Source: Marchantia polymorpha subsp. ruderalis (Eukaryota; Streptophyta; Marchantiopsida; Marchantiales; Marchantiaceae). From it: a stretch of 64,000 nt of DNA. Location: contig AP031355.1 in NCBI GenBank assembly GCA_037833965.1, positions 15,277,501-15,341,500 on the forward strand. The letters run 5' to 3'. The position numbers and the translations under genes are program-made. The notes beneath the pieces are model-generated. The model worked only from the letters and a program-made list of their open reading frames with translations. It was not told the origin of the DNA and searched no databases. Shown here piece by piece: positions 12,073 through 23,639 of the stretch; position 1 is the stretch's first letter; every line of letters begins with the position of its first letter.

Positions 12073-13323
12073 ATGGAGCCGGAATCAAGCACAAGTCGAG
12101 AGACTTGCCGATCGGAATCGAGCACAAGTCGAATGATGCTAGAACCGAACCCGTGGCAGAACCTCGACCACGAGATCGTAGAGAAAGTTCTAGCGAAGTT
12201 GCCTCTCTCCAGCCTTCTGCAATACCGTCGCGTGTGCAAGAGGTGGAAAGAGTCTATCTCGTCTCCCAAGGTTGCTCGACATTATCATGATCTGAAAACG
12301 ACAATTTTCTATTGCAATCCTGGCTATGTCTTCACCTTTCGTGGTCGAAGGATATGGGGGCCTTGCCTTATCATCCGCAACAATCGCTCAGGAGATTGGA
12401 TTAGAGAATCTCTGCCTTTCGCGAGACGCCACGAAACGTATCACCTCGTTGCTGCTGGAGGAGGATTGCTAGGTTTTTGCAAGGGCAACAAAGCAGAATA
12501 CATCGTTGTATACAATCCACTTTCAAAACACTGGAGAGCTCTCGCGCTACCGTCGCCTCTACTACCACGACTTCCTCTGGGGGCCTACTGGTGCAGTCCT
12601 TTGCGTCACATTTTGTTCGGGTTTATGGTCAACAGCGACACAGGTGATTACAATTTACTGGTCACAGGGTTTCATGATGAAGGTCCTAAAATCACTTACA
12701 TTTATGACTCGAGCACGAAGATCTGGCTACAATCCAATGCTCGGTTCCCTTCTCTGCCTAAACGCCTGAATGGAATCTGGGTCAACACAGATCCAGCTGT
12801 TTCCATCTCCGATAAGCTCTACTGGTATGTCTGGGAGCGTTCCTTGGACAACAATGACATCATCAAGGGGGTTGCTGTATTTCGGTTCAAAGACGAAGTC
12901 TGGAAAATATCAATACAGTCTTATTCAGATTCTCTCCCCTGTGGCTTTCATCTGGCTGCCTTCGACGGACGTGTAATACTTATGGACTGGTTCGATGACA
13001 CTTTTCATGATCTCAGTTATCCATCGAACGGACTCGGGTGCAGCCTGGGTGAGGAGATTGATGTTCTACCGTATAGCCTGTTTTCGGAACTCGAACATTT
13101 AGGTGAGAATTCTTATTCACCACGAAAAAGCTTCGCGGACGGATCCACTTTGTTCACACTGTATAAATCGACTCCTGTGGATGTGGCCAGTCCACCTCCT
13201 TCGTTCTATGCTGTTGGACAATACAATCCCAAGGATGGACACTCCTTGGTGCCGCTAATCATCTCTCCAAGAGATGAGTCTAACTTTGGGGTTTTCACAC
13301 CACGACTTCTAGCTTTTCCTTGA
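12073..13323 (+). CDS. F-box protein with C-terminal beta-propeller-like region
   Basis: A 416-residue, intronless protein. Residues 27-66 (PWQNLDHEIVEKVLAKLPLS...YRRVCKRWKESI) are a typical F-box, the Skp1-binding motif of SCF ubiquitin ligases. The remainder resembles the C-terminal region of plant F-box proteins of the At5g15710/UFO-like type: VAAGGGLLGFC, YNPLSKHWRALALP, ITYIYDSSTKIWLQS and FRFKDEVWKI are spaced like propeller blades that would recruit substrate. The substrate is unknown. The ATG at 12073 is the first of the frame. The N-terminus contains a small duplication (ESSTSR at residues 4-9 and 15-20) that comes from a near-exact 16-18 nt direct repeat in the DNA. The gene is intact. 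Confidence 0.9.
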   Translation: MEPESSTSRETCRSESSTSRMMLEPNPWQNLDHEIVEKVLAKLPLSSLLQYRRVCKRWKESISSPKVARHYHDLKTTIFYCNPGYVFTFRGRRIWGPCLIIRNNRSGDWIRESLPFARRHETYHLVAAGGGLLGFCKGNKAEYIVVYNPLSKHWRALALPSPLLPRLPLGAYWCSPLRHILFGFMVNSDTGDYNLLVTGFHDEGPKITYIYDSSTKIWLQSNARFPSLPKRLNGIWVNTDPAVSISDKLYWYVWERSLDNNDIIKGVAVFRFKDEVWKISIQSYSDSLPCGFHLAAFDGRVILMDWFDDTFHDLSYPSNGLGCSLGEEIDVLPYSLFSELEHLGENSYSPRKSFADGSTLFTLYKSTPVDVASPPPSFYAVGQYNPKDGHSLVPLIISPRDESNFGVFTPRLLAFP

Positions 13324-13744
13324 CGTAGATCCGAGAATTTCACATGTTCTTGACAGAAAAGATTCTTGTAAAACTGTGCCATGCAAGCTTTATGAAGCAC
13401 CTTCTGTAATATTATTTCCATGGCCAAGTTGTACATTCTCAAGCCGGGGTTTGTTTTCTGTACATCCTCATCATGTAACATTCTAACAGTTTCACCTCCA
13501 CGTGCTTGCTTGAGTTGCATTTTGACTCGGCAAAAACAACCTCGGAATTCAGCAATCGGGAATTGTTCAAAACACAGGTGGACATTGAAAATATTTTTTG
13601 TCATGTATATGTCTATAGAATGCATTGGTCAATTTCTGACGAGAGAACTGATGTCGAGCGTTTCGAAAGACTCTGGTGATAATGTCCGTCCATAATAGCG
13701 TGCACCGACATATTGAGGAATATGAGCAGCTCATGTATAGTAGT

Positions 13745-13750
13745 AATAAA
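13745..13750 (+). promoter_or_regulatory. Possible polyadenylation signal for the F-box gene
   Basis: AATAAA lies 422 nt after the F-box stop codon. The signal is weakly constrained in plants, so this is only a plausible 3' UTR end. Confidence 0.35.
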
Positions 13751-14195
13751 GAGAAATGACGACAACAGATTGAAAATAGCAATGAGCATTTTTTCGTTTT
13801 CCCTTTCGTTTTTCCCTCTTCTGGAGAACCTCGGGAGATTAGAAGAATTGCGTCGAGAGTTTATTAGAGAAGTTTTGAAAATTTCAACTTAGATTCGACT
13901 CAGAAAGATTCGTCACACGATGTAGAACTTGTCACAGCATGGCAATGTGTGAATGAGGTCTTGAAGTGGGAATATCTGAACAACTGCAGATGTTGAAGAT
14001 GTCCTTGAAAAGAGATTGCGTTGCTCAGCAGCCAGTTTAAGTAATATTCTTCGTGGAAATGGATGAATACTCCCACTCAGCAATCCTCACTCTGATCTCT
14101 CGCACTTTGTGCTCGAGCCAGCCTGGAGGTAGAGCTGCATTGCCAAGTTGACTTTCTAGTCTTTCAAGTTGATTTTGTTGCACCAAAATCTGTAC

Positions 14196-14228
<33 letters not shown>

Positions 14229-17200
14229 GATAGATATGACGAGAAATCAATTAGAGCCACATACAATAGTTCGAGCCATAGTGTGTACAACATCTGATCT
14301 TTCCAAACATATCCAACATATTGTCGACTCCTCTTGAATACCACAGATGTATCTAAATGTGACCACAAAGGGGAAGTGAGAAAGATTCATTGCAACATTC
14401 TTAATTTCATAGTCGGCTTTCCAACATGATTTACATGGTGATTCATCCACGTTGATGAGATTATTCGACTAAAGCTTGGAATGATGATTACAACATTTGA
14501 ACTTAGAGTATAATCTGCTTCAAAATTCAAATGCTTTGGCATTCAGGTTTTTGAGCTCGAGTCTAGTTCAAATCTACTTCAATGGCTGTTTGATAGTCTA
14601 TCATAAACTTAGAAGTTATTCTTCACTCACGAAGCATATAACAATGAGTTTTCTTGCACAAACTCACAATTCTTATCGTCATAACAACATTGAGGTATAT
14701 TCTACAAACGACTTTTTTCATAAGCTAAAATAGTACTCAATACAAGAAAATATCAAAATTTGCTTGAGATAAGACTCTCAATTTTGTATATATAATATTT
14801 ATGATTTACCATAAGAATTAAGATATACATATCAGAAAAGATTATTTTTATCGTTTTAATTATTGTAAATATATGTAAACTCGATTTAAAAAAAGTCCAC
14901 ATGCGATTGGCATTTAGATCTCTTAGAAATTCAACTTATCTTTCAATTGATTGTCCTAATTAGTTTGATGCCACGATTACTCCGAAAGTGTCGTGTAGTG
15001 AATGATGTTTACATTAGACATGAGGTTAGGCCCTAACAACGGCGTTACAATACTCAGCGTTCAAGAGATGGAGGTCAAACGAGGGCTTTCCGTTTTGCAG
15101 CTGTAGGTGTGTTTGATATTAGCGATTGTGAGTATTTTAAGTCTTTTAGGTTCTGAGTGGATTTTGGCTGATTATGATTTCTTTCTTATATTACGGTTGT
15201 GAACGAAGTATTCTTGTGTAAGTTTTCAGCGTGAATTATATAATTTTGTACACTCGCATGAATGTGAAAACCTCTATATTGTGATCTTATACGTAAATTT
15301 AGGACAACTAGAACATAGCCTTTTGCCTGTAAGTTTTAAAGCATAGATCAATATATTTGATCTACCGTGACTCAATCTTTGTCGTGCATGGTGAGCTTCA
15401 TAAATGAAATTTTTTTAGAAAAATAAGTAATTCATTCAGGTTACCATTCATGGACCCGCCCAATAATCCTTACTGCAGTCAAGACTTTCAAAGATGTAGA
15501 TGTGATGATACGTGTCACACTAGTAACTTGATAACGTAAATATATCAGTTGTCTTCCCCTGCTTGTGGCTTATCTTAGTACTCATAAGTTCTCACGTTAT
15601 GGTTCCCAACCGGTTAATGAGGTTTTTTTGTGTGAGCCCTTCACTACAACCCAAAGAAACCTCCAATCCTAAAATTGAAGTATGGAATTGAATCATAGGC
15701 AGGTCTACGAACTGTCCGGTGACTACAGATGTTTGTCATCCAGGTCGATATTGGCAGTTATATCAAAAGACTCTATATCCCAACTTGAACTCTAATATAT
15801 GCTTTCTTCTTTGTGTGGTGATGACACACCTGTGTGTAGAGGTAGAGGCCTTCATTTCAACATAATTTTTTCGTTTCCTGAACTTTTTCATGAATAGAAA
15901 CTCTATTCTGGCGAAAATTTCAGCAGATATATGTACATATGGAATGACTAGTAGAGGACAAAGCAATTCTCAAATGCCTCCAGAAATTGAATAATCCCTT
16001 TGTTCTTCAAGCTTTAAATTACTCTGTTTATTTTTTGTTTATCCACCACGTTCCTTTCAAGAGAATATTAGCAAACCATAATCTAATATCAAGAAATATT
16101 TATGAAAATGTGAAATAGAGTTCCCTACATTTTAAATTTTTTTTTCACTGATACATGAGTAATTTATTTTTTAAACTCCACATGGTCACAAAATTTGAAA
16201 TATATTTGGATTTGGATCTGCTAGTTGTTAGTTTTAGGACGAAAAGAAATATCCTCACTTGAAATTTAATTAAAAGAAGTTCTGAAGATAGAAAGGACTA
16301 AGCTCCTCGTCTGTCTTGACAACTGCTTCAGTAGATCTATCTTTTTATTTTCAGCGAAAAAGCCAATGACTTTCCCAGAGCCTTGTCAATTTTTTCCTTT
16401 TTTGTCAGACAGTCCACGGTCCCGTCTGACAGGGCCTTTTGTCATCAGGAGCCAAAAGCCTACACACATAGTCTGGTTCAGATTCCTAAACACATGTGTG
16501 AGAGCAAATTTGCGTTGCTTCATAACGTAATTTAGCTCAATCCATCATTTCTGAGATGGTGAATGGAAATAGTTCACTTGTATGATCTGCTGTAAATGTG
16601 TAAGCCCATATTTAAGAAAAATGGTTAAAGATTGTGCGCATGTGGACATGAGGGAAGGTCAGATCTTGTCTGAATTTACAGTTAGTCACAGTAAGGCACT
16701 GCAATCGTGAGGAGGTATATTCCCAGTTTCAATTATGCTATTTCCGATTTCATCCTTCCTGTGCTAGATCTAGACGCAGGCTAATGTCATTCAAAACCAC
16801 CACCTACATGCAGGAAAGGCTCACCATGTCTAAACTTGAAATCAAGGGAGAGACGTACGATGGGAATCACACTAACCACGCCCTCTTGTCTTCCAAAATT
16901 CCACCTGCCCTGCCCTGCGCTTCCCTTCCCTTCTGTCTTTCAGGGGGACAAAACATCCACCGAGTGTTGTCTTGTGCAACTCAACGCAGGTATCAAGTCT
17001 CGATCAGGAGAGCGAAGAGGCAGTGCAGAGTGAAGAGAACTGAAGGAACTGGCTAACGGTCGCAGCACTACAGAAACGTGAAAGGGAGGCCAAGGGAGGC
17101 GGAGCATCGATGCTGGGTGGACACATCCGTCCATTCTGTGGCGACTGTAGGCATCGTGTAGATATTTCCAAATCCGAGAGGCTTGGGTTCTTTAAATACG

Positions 17201-20200
17201 CGATACAGTGCAGTTCTCCAAAGAGTCAAGCCAGTCTGAATTAGATAGAGTTCTAAGGTCCGAGAAGGTGGAACTGGTCCATGGGTGTAGTTTCTAGCGA
17301 CCAGCGACGCCGATGATGATAAGCTCGTGGGAAGGCTAATGGCGTCTAGCAGTGTCAGGAGACCTCATCAGAGACTAACACTTGCTGGGCCTGGAACGTA
17401 GCTACTAAATGCTCGGGGGCAAATTTCAGAATAAACCGTAGTGGTTGCCAAACCAAAAGCCATTTGCACATAGTGCATGAGTACAGAACGGGCGGAACAG
17501 TTGCAAAATATGCAAATGATGGTGGGTATGTGAGAAAAGTATATCACGAAAGCAGGCACTGTACAGAAATTGATTATCTCTGATGAAACGGATAATTCAT
17601 CTTTTAGCTTGCCGAGATGGTGCAGCTCTCCATTGATCGATGGCCTTTCCATACGCCACAAATATCTATCCAGCCTTGATTACTGGAGAGTCCGATGTCA
17701 GGACCGCATTTCCAGCTTTGGCAGTTTGGAGGCTCGGACATGACATATGCTTCTGACCACCTATGCTCAAGGCCTTCGGAGTTTATTCAACGCATGCCAG
17801 CTCATGTTTTCTGCTTCGTTCAACTCATGGAACTGGATCCATACGCCACATCCGAAAGCGCTGGCTAGCATCAGTCTTTATGCACCGGGAAGTGTTTGCA
17901 TTATGTGTTTTATTTCAAGTTTCTCAGCTGTCCATTTGGCCCTGCATAGATTGACCCTTGCACAGATTTACAAAAAAGATGGATCACGGTCAGGCCACAG
18001 AAACACTGAAGAATCTGTCATCTGAGAGGGGCCATCCTCTGGTCGATTCGTAAGGAAGTGGTACGAGCTAAGTTTAGAATTTGGCTGAAGCAAGAGCGAA
18101 AGGCTAAAAATGGCTCGTGCAAAGTTTCGTTCGACCGCTTCAAGCAGTCCTCTATTGGCCAAGCTGAACGGGCGTGCGCGAGAGGGGAACAACTCCTCGT
18201 CGACGGCCAATCTGAAATGCCTCCGGTCGTGGACTCCTTGCTGCTAGCCAGGATGCATAAAAGCAAGCGAAGAAGGCCTTCAACGTATTCTTTGTGGCTC
18301 CAACTCCAACCTTGTGTTAGAGGACAAGAGATTGCATTCTCAGGCATGCGAACATCCCAATCTCTCAGCAATCTCTAGCCCAAAGAATCATCTCCAAAAT
18401 CTCTAAAGAGGATCCAAGAAAGGTTCGAGATGTCGTCGGCCAGGAATCAGGATCAAGGTTTGCAAGAGTGGGAGTGGTCATTCACCGACCTTCTGTTATT
18501 CCTCTTCGTTGACCGATCCTAGAGGGACACGTGCATAAGAGTTCTATGATGTCTATTTGACGACTGCAACTGTCTATGACAACTTCATCTGATTCCTCCC
18601 CCGTCCATTATTCACACGTCTCTATCGAGACTCAGAGGAGCCAATAGCTAAAATGTGGAATTGTCTCCTGTACCCCGATGCCACCGAGGAGCTTTTGGAG
18701 AGGAGAAGATTGTCGTTGATTGCAGCTTGTACAATACTGCGACACGAGGACGATGACTTATTTTGCACAGAGTCCGTGTCCATAAGGGAGTGTTTGTTGG
18801 CCAGTGCTAACAACCAAGTCATTCGCTGGCAGTATAGCGGAACCGTATCATTATGGTTTTATCATTTGATATCATCTATGGCTCACTCGCTTTTAGTTTA
18901 CCTCTGATTACCACGCTCAGTCACATCGAGGAGTTCAGGCTGATGCCCGACGACGGTCGAAGCAAGCGTATGTTGCAAGAGTTTACAGGATGCTTGTTCT
19001 CAGTCCTTTGCTGCTGCAGACAGGAGTCGATAGATTGTTGTGAGCACGTGATATACAACAACATCGGAGCAGTCCTGTCAGCAGCTTCTCGAAGAACAGT
19101 CGAAGGTGCCTGGCTGCTCGGGATTCGAATGCGGATGTGGAGGATTGAGGACGGAATGTGACTAATGATTCGTAGCGACGCAAACAAAGCTGCCTGCCTT
19201 TTGTTCCTTCCACGGGAGGAATCGGGAGGGACATGTCTGGCGAGCTTCTGCACCACGTGGCTTCTGTCTCAACCAAGATACTAATTGTTGCGGATCTCTG
19301 GCCGGGGTGAAGTGCAGAGCAGAGTTTCACGCTCATCGACTACGTGACGGTGGAGACGCAGAGCCCGATGGCCGGGCTAGATCGTCCGACCACGCCGGCC
19401 ACACACTGAGGAGCTTTCTATAAATTCGTCGACAAGCATGGTAGAAGACAAATTTCGCACCAGGCGGATGAGGGTTCGAGTCGAAAGTCGGTACTACGAC
19501 AACCCTCGAAAGCACGAGACGTTTGCAGAAAACTGTAGGAAGCTCTTGGATACAGGATTTATGTACCCTCTCAGATGAAGGCGATTGGTTTCTGGAGTGG
19601 CAGCAGGATAATGACAGATGTAGAAGCCGAGGCTGTACTGAAGTTGATGCGCGGAAACGGCAGACATTTGGACGACGGAGCAGAAGAAATGAACGAGGAG
19701 ATTCAGAGAAGCTGCATTTCGAAGACATGCATCCGTCCCGTTTGATAGATACTGAGGCAGAGGAATGTTTGATGAAAGAGGAGGATATCGACACATGATT
19801 CTAACAAATCGTAGAGGGAACGAAGAGATCTACACTTACGATGAGCGTGCAGAACATTCCGACAGCCATTGGCCAGCGAGCGAGGTGAGGTCATACTATC
19901 GAGAACAACTCTGTCAACGATGCGTGGCCGGATGAAACTGCAGCATTTGTAGTCAAACGAGGAGCAATCTAGTGGAGGAAACAGGAACAGGGACTGGAGG
20001 GGAATTGACGCGGAGGATCAGACAAATTCACAGGAGAATCGGAGGGGACGGGGAATGTCAAAGCGATGGACTTAGTGCAAAGTCGAAGGAAGTGACTTCA
20101 AATAGAACAGAGGACTCTCGTACGCATCAGGTCTAGACTAGAGCCAGAGCCACTCCAGAGCAGTAGATTCAGCGACACTTGTTTCACGGCATCGGCAGAC

Positions 20201-23010
20201 GGTTTGCAACAGGAGTGAGCAGTAAAATAGTACTGCAGGGTTTCAGATACTTCGCTGAGTACTGAGCGTATCCAGACATGTGCATATGGCAGCTGCTTCT
20301 TGTATGGAAGATTGATGTGGCGATCAGATTTTTGAGCTATAAGTGTATATAGTCCAAATCTTTTCGTGAATAGGGTGCGAACACTTCGTCCTTAGAGGTC
20401 TTCGAATCCGCTTCACAGCTGGAAATCTGAGTCCAGAGATTGAGTTTTGAAGACCTTCGTATAAGAAACTGTATCTACTCTTGAAACTTGTAATCTGAGT
20501 ATTTCGGTTTATTGGTCATATCATGTGCCCAGCCACGATGAAGTGATGCTCCATGGAGCTACTAACTGCGATGTGGCTTAACCTTGGCCCTAAGTGCTCT
20601 GGCTCATCAACCTCCGCAGCTTGAGGAGCTTGCCCACTCTTGTGATTACAGAGATCTGGGTTAGGACTTTTTGACACGGACCTTATTCAAAATGCAAAAG
20701 CCCCTTCACTCCTTCGATGCGGCGAAAAGGCTTACAAAGTCCGTCTAGTACTCCATTTATAACATGAAAGGCGTAAGATATCCCAGACGGTGTACAAGAA
20801 TAAGATACACGTACAGCAACAGATTCTCCATCCTTTAAGATCTCCTGACATCTCTGACAGAATCGTGTGTTGAAGCCTAGCTAGTTCTTTTACAAGATGC
20901 TGAGCTGAGCTGAGCTTATTAAAAGCCAGAGCAAGATAAATTGGTGCAATTTCGAGCCGAATATGTAGGTTCAAGAATTTGTTGTTGCAGTAATGCGTTC
21001 CAAGTAATGTAACTTTCAGCAGATATGCAAACTGAAAAGCTGTGAATGTAGTTCTGAATTAGCACAATCACTGCTATTTTATGTGCAAATGTCTCAGCGA
21101 TGGATATTAAAGTACAAAAACTCGAGTCATGTCTGAAGAGGGTAGATCCTTGTTACTATGATTATTCTGACTGACCTCAGATTGTTCGTAGAGCTCTTCC
21201 GGGACCAAAGGCAGTAGATCCGGGAAATTTGGTAATGTAGCTACGGTAGCATTTCATAAATACCTTACGCAACTCGACCCAATATCTTAATGTGTGACTG
21301 AGCCGGCTGGACGTGTGTCCTCGGCAGAACTTGGCTCCCACATGAACCGTCATAATGAGTGTATCTGAATGGAGAACTATGTCAAAGCTGGCTACTGTCA
21401 CAGGCCAGAGATCTGGACGTTGCTTACGGATAGACATATCAGAGGTATATTTTATTGATGAGGAGGGCTGGCATCAAGAAAAATGCAAATAGTTTGCGTC
21501 ATATTATATATAACACAATATCTTAAATTAATACCTAAGATTAAATCACATGCACGAACAAGAACGAGCACGAATATTGAATCAGCCCGTCCGGTCCCTT
21601 TGACTTCTTATGAAACTGCCAAATTTCTCATCGTTATCGTACCAAGAATATGAGCAAAACTCCTCTGGACGCAGTGTCAAGGATCGTTGATTTTGGCTGT
21701 ACGCATTATAAAGTGGATGAAGTCTGTGCCCGTTCGTACTGGGCACCTTCTGTAAGTTGCTCCTCATCTACCACGGCAGAAACTGTCGACATGGGAATCT
21801 TATGATGTCGATGTCGCTAAGAACAGTGCGAGCATCCTGAGGACTTCAACTAGATATTCAAGTATAGTATAGTATTTCAAGGTGACTCCTAACAAGTGAA
21901 CTAGGTAGAGACGATTTCCTGTCAATTATTTTCTTCCAATGACAGAATCCAGTCGTAGCCGTATCCTCACTGCCAACTGCGGAGGGTACAGTCCGAGATC
22001 GAGGTGCAGTGTACATGCCATCCTCTGTTATGATTACAACGACCACCTCAAGGAGAAGGTGCGATAGTTTTTGAACCTCCTTAGTTTACAATTTAGACAC
22101 CTGCTCGGTACCTTCATGCTATTACTTCATCATCCTCATGATTCTTATCCATAAAAAATGTCTGTATCCAAGTTTCATACGGGGAACAATTTGATTCTGA
22201 AGTTGATGTGCAGTGCAGCGTTACTAGAGTCCTGTATACGAGTTGAGTGACAGCGTCCAATCGATGCATGAGGACTGCAAGGAAGTACAGGTTTCCATGC
22301 TCAAAGTTTGGAAACCGAGGACCCAGAAAATATCCATTTCTTACAAAGACTGACAGTGTCTCAATAAGCGTGTGTGAAGTCCACGGATATCGACACAAAC
22401 TCTGCAGACCGCAGAATTATAAGAAGATGCATTCCGAGCCATCTCTCTTGTGTCCTGCGACATTGACGACATCGCTTGGAAGAAATTGCCATCTCTCAAC
22501 GAAGATTTTTCCGTGTACTGATAGAGTTTCTTCATAAGATTGAATTCTTTCATAAAAGAAACGCAAAGGTTGAGACCATCTTTAAATCGGGTTTTTGTGA
22601 ATGTGTTGGCGTAAGTTTGCCGTCAAGGTTTTCATCTTCTTCTTCCTTTGCGTCCCTTTATTCTCGTCAATAACCCGATCGTCAGGAGCAAGACCTGGAC
22701 ACTGCAAGCTGATCAGATGAATCTAATGTGTGTCCTGTAGACTTTATTGAATGCTTCTACGCCTTTACAAGCGGTTTACTTGATTAGAAATTGGAAGAAT
22801 GCATGACGATCGTTAATCATGGCCACAACATTTCCATTTTCAATGCACAGAAACTGATCTTGGATACGTGCCGCTGCGATGGTGAATGACCATTGGAAGT
22901 GCTCTATGAATCCTGCCAGATATTCTTCGCACGTTTGGTCAAGTTGATTATTGATCAGCCCGCAGTTTAGCCACCCGCTTCGGAGGTACTTGGAATTCCG
23001 TCACGAGTCC
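13751..23010. other. Long stretch without a recognisable gene
   Basis: I find no convincing coding exon, tRNA or rRNA here. About 13.8-16.8 kb is AT-rich and holds a TA microsatellite at 14206-14228. About 16.9-20.5 kb is closer to genic composition, and short open frames occur on both strands (for example 18653-18907 plus and 19333-19794 minus), but none has a domain. A small frame beginning at 19574, after a good acceptor-like CCCTCTCAG, reads protein-like for about 56 codons and could be an exon or chance. Confidence 0.45.
14206..14228. repeat. (TA)n microsatellite
   Basis: Uninterrupted TA dinucleotides followed by gatagatag. Confidence 0.9.
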
Positions 23011-23100
23011 AAAGATGTCGGCCAGTTTTGGACTAAGTCGTCTGCGTTTGCCTTGTAAGCCAAACGCAGACGTCTTTGTCCAAAACTAGCCGACCTCTTT
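23011..23100 (+). ncRNA. Candidate microRNA precursor hairpin
   Basis: A 90-nt near-perfect hairpin. The 5' arm starts at 23011 and pairs with the 3' arm ending at 23100 over 41 positions. I count five isolated mismatches (T-C, C-A, T-T, T-T, C-C) and no bulges, around a loop of about 8 nt. Isolated mismatches in a stem of about 40 bp are the pattern of plant pri-miRNA foldbacks. No reading frame crosses it and it is not part of a recognised transposon. Either strand could be transcribed. I do not recognise the mature sequence, so the identity is open; a young MITE-like inverted repeat is the alternative. Confidence 0.5.
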
Positions 23101-23639
23101 GATGCAATCTGAATGTCAGCCGCAAGACTGCTTGAATTCTTTCGATATATTCAAGTTTCTTCACAAGCGCAGAAGCTAAGACTGCTTCGATAACCGTCAT
23201 CCACGTTTCCTGGAAAGCTGCAGCGGTACAAAGGCAAGCTGCAGATCCTCACCCAAATTCGCAGCCGGTCTGGATGGTGAACGTCAATGAAAGAAATGAA
23301 CACAATGATTGTATAGAAATTCGAACCTTACGATTTCGTTCCTATGCGAAGATACAATGCATGAGAGACGTCACAAGTATGTTTTCTCTCCGAAGAGTTG
23401 ATGTCTACTTCAGCTTATTTATGTCAAGACAGGCAGAAGCTTGCTCATTGCAAATAAATACACAGACACACATTCTCTCTCTAAACTAAATTGAAATTTG
23501 ATGGACTGGATAGTCGGCTAAATGGATGGGACGGGACATAAAAATTACCGAGGAGCGAGCGGCTTGCTGAATGGAAGTCCCCTGGTTCACCCCTGTTCAT
23601 TCGAATATGAAAGTGGCCTTGGAGTCGCCTAGATGAAGA

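Noticed and set aside
19460..19480. GGTTCGAGTC, resembling a tRNA T-loop
   Set aside because: No pairing T-stem, anticodon arm or acceptor stem could be found around it.
19333..19798. Opposed open frames, and a 56-codon frame starting at 19574
   Set aside because: The text is protein-like in places, but there is no domain, no neighbouring exon and no conservation evidence in the window.
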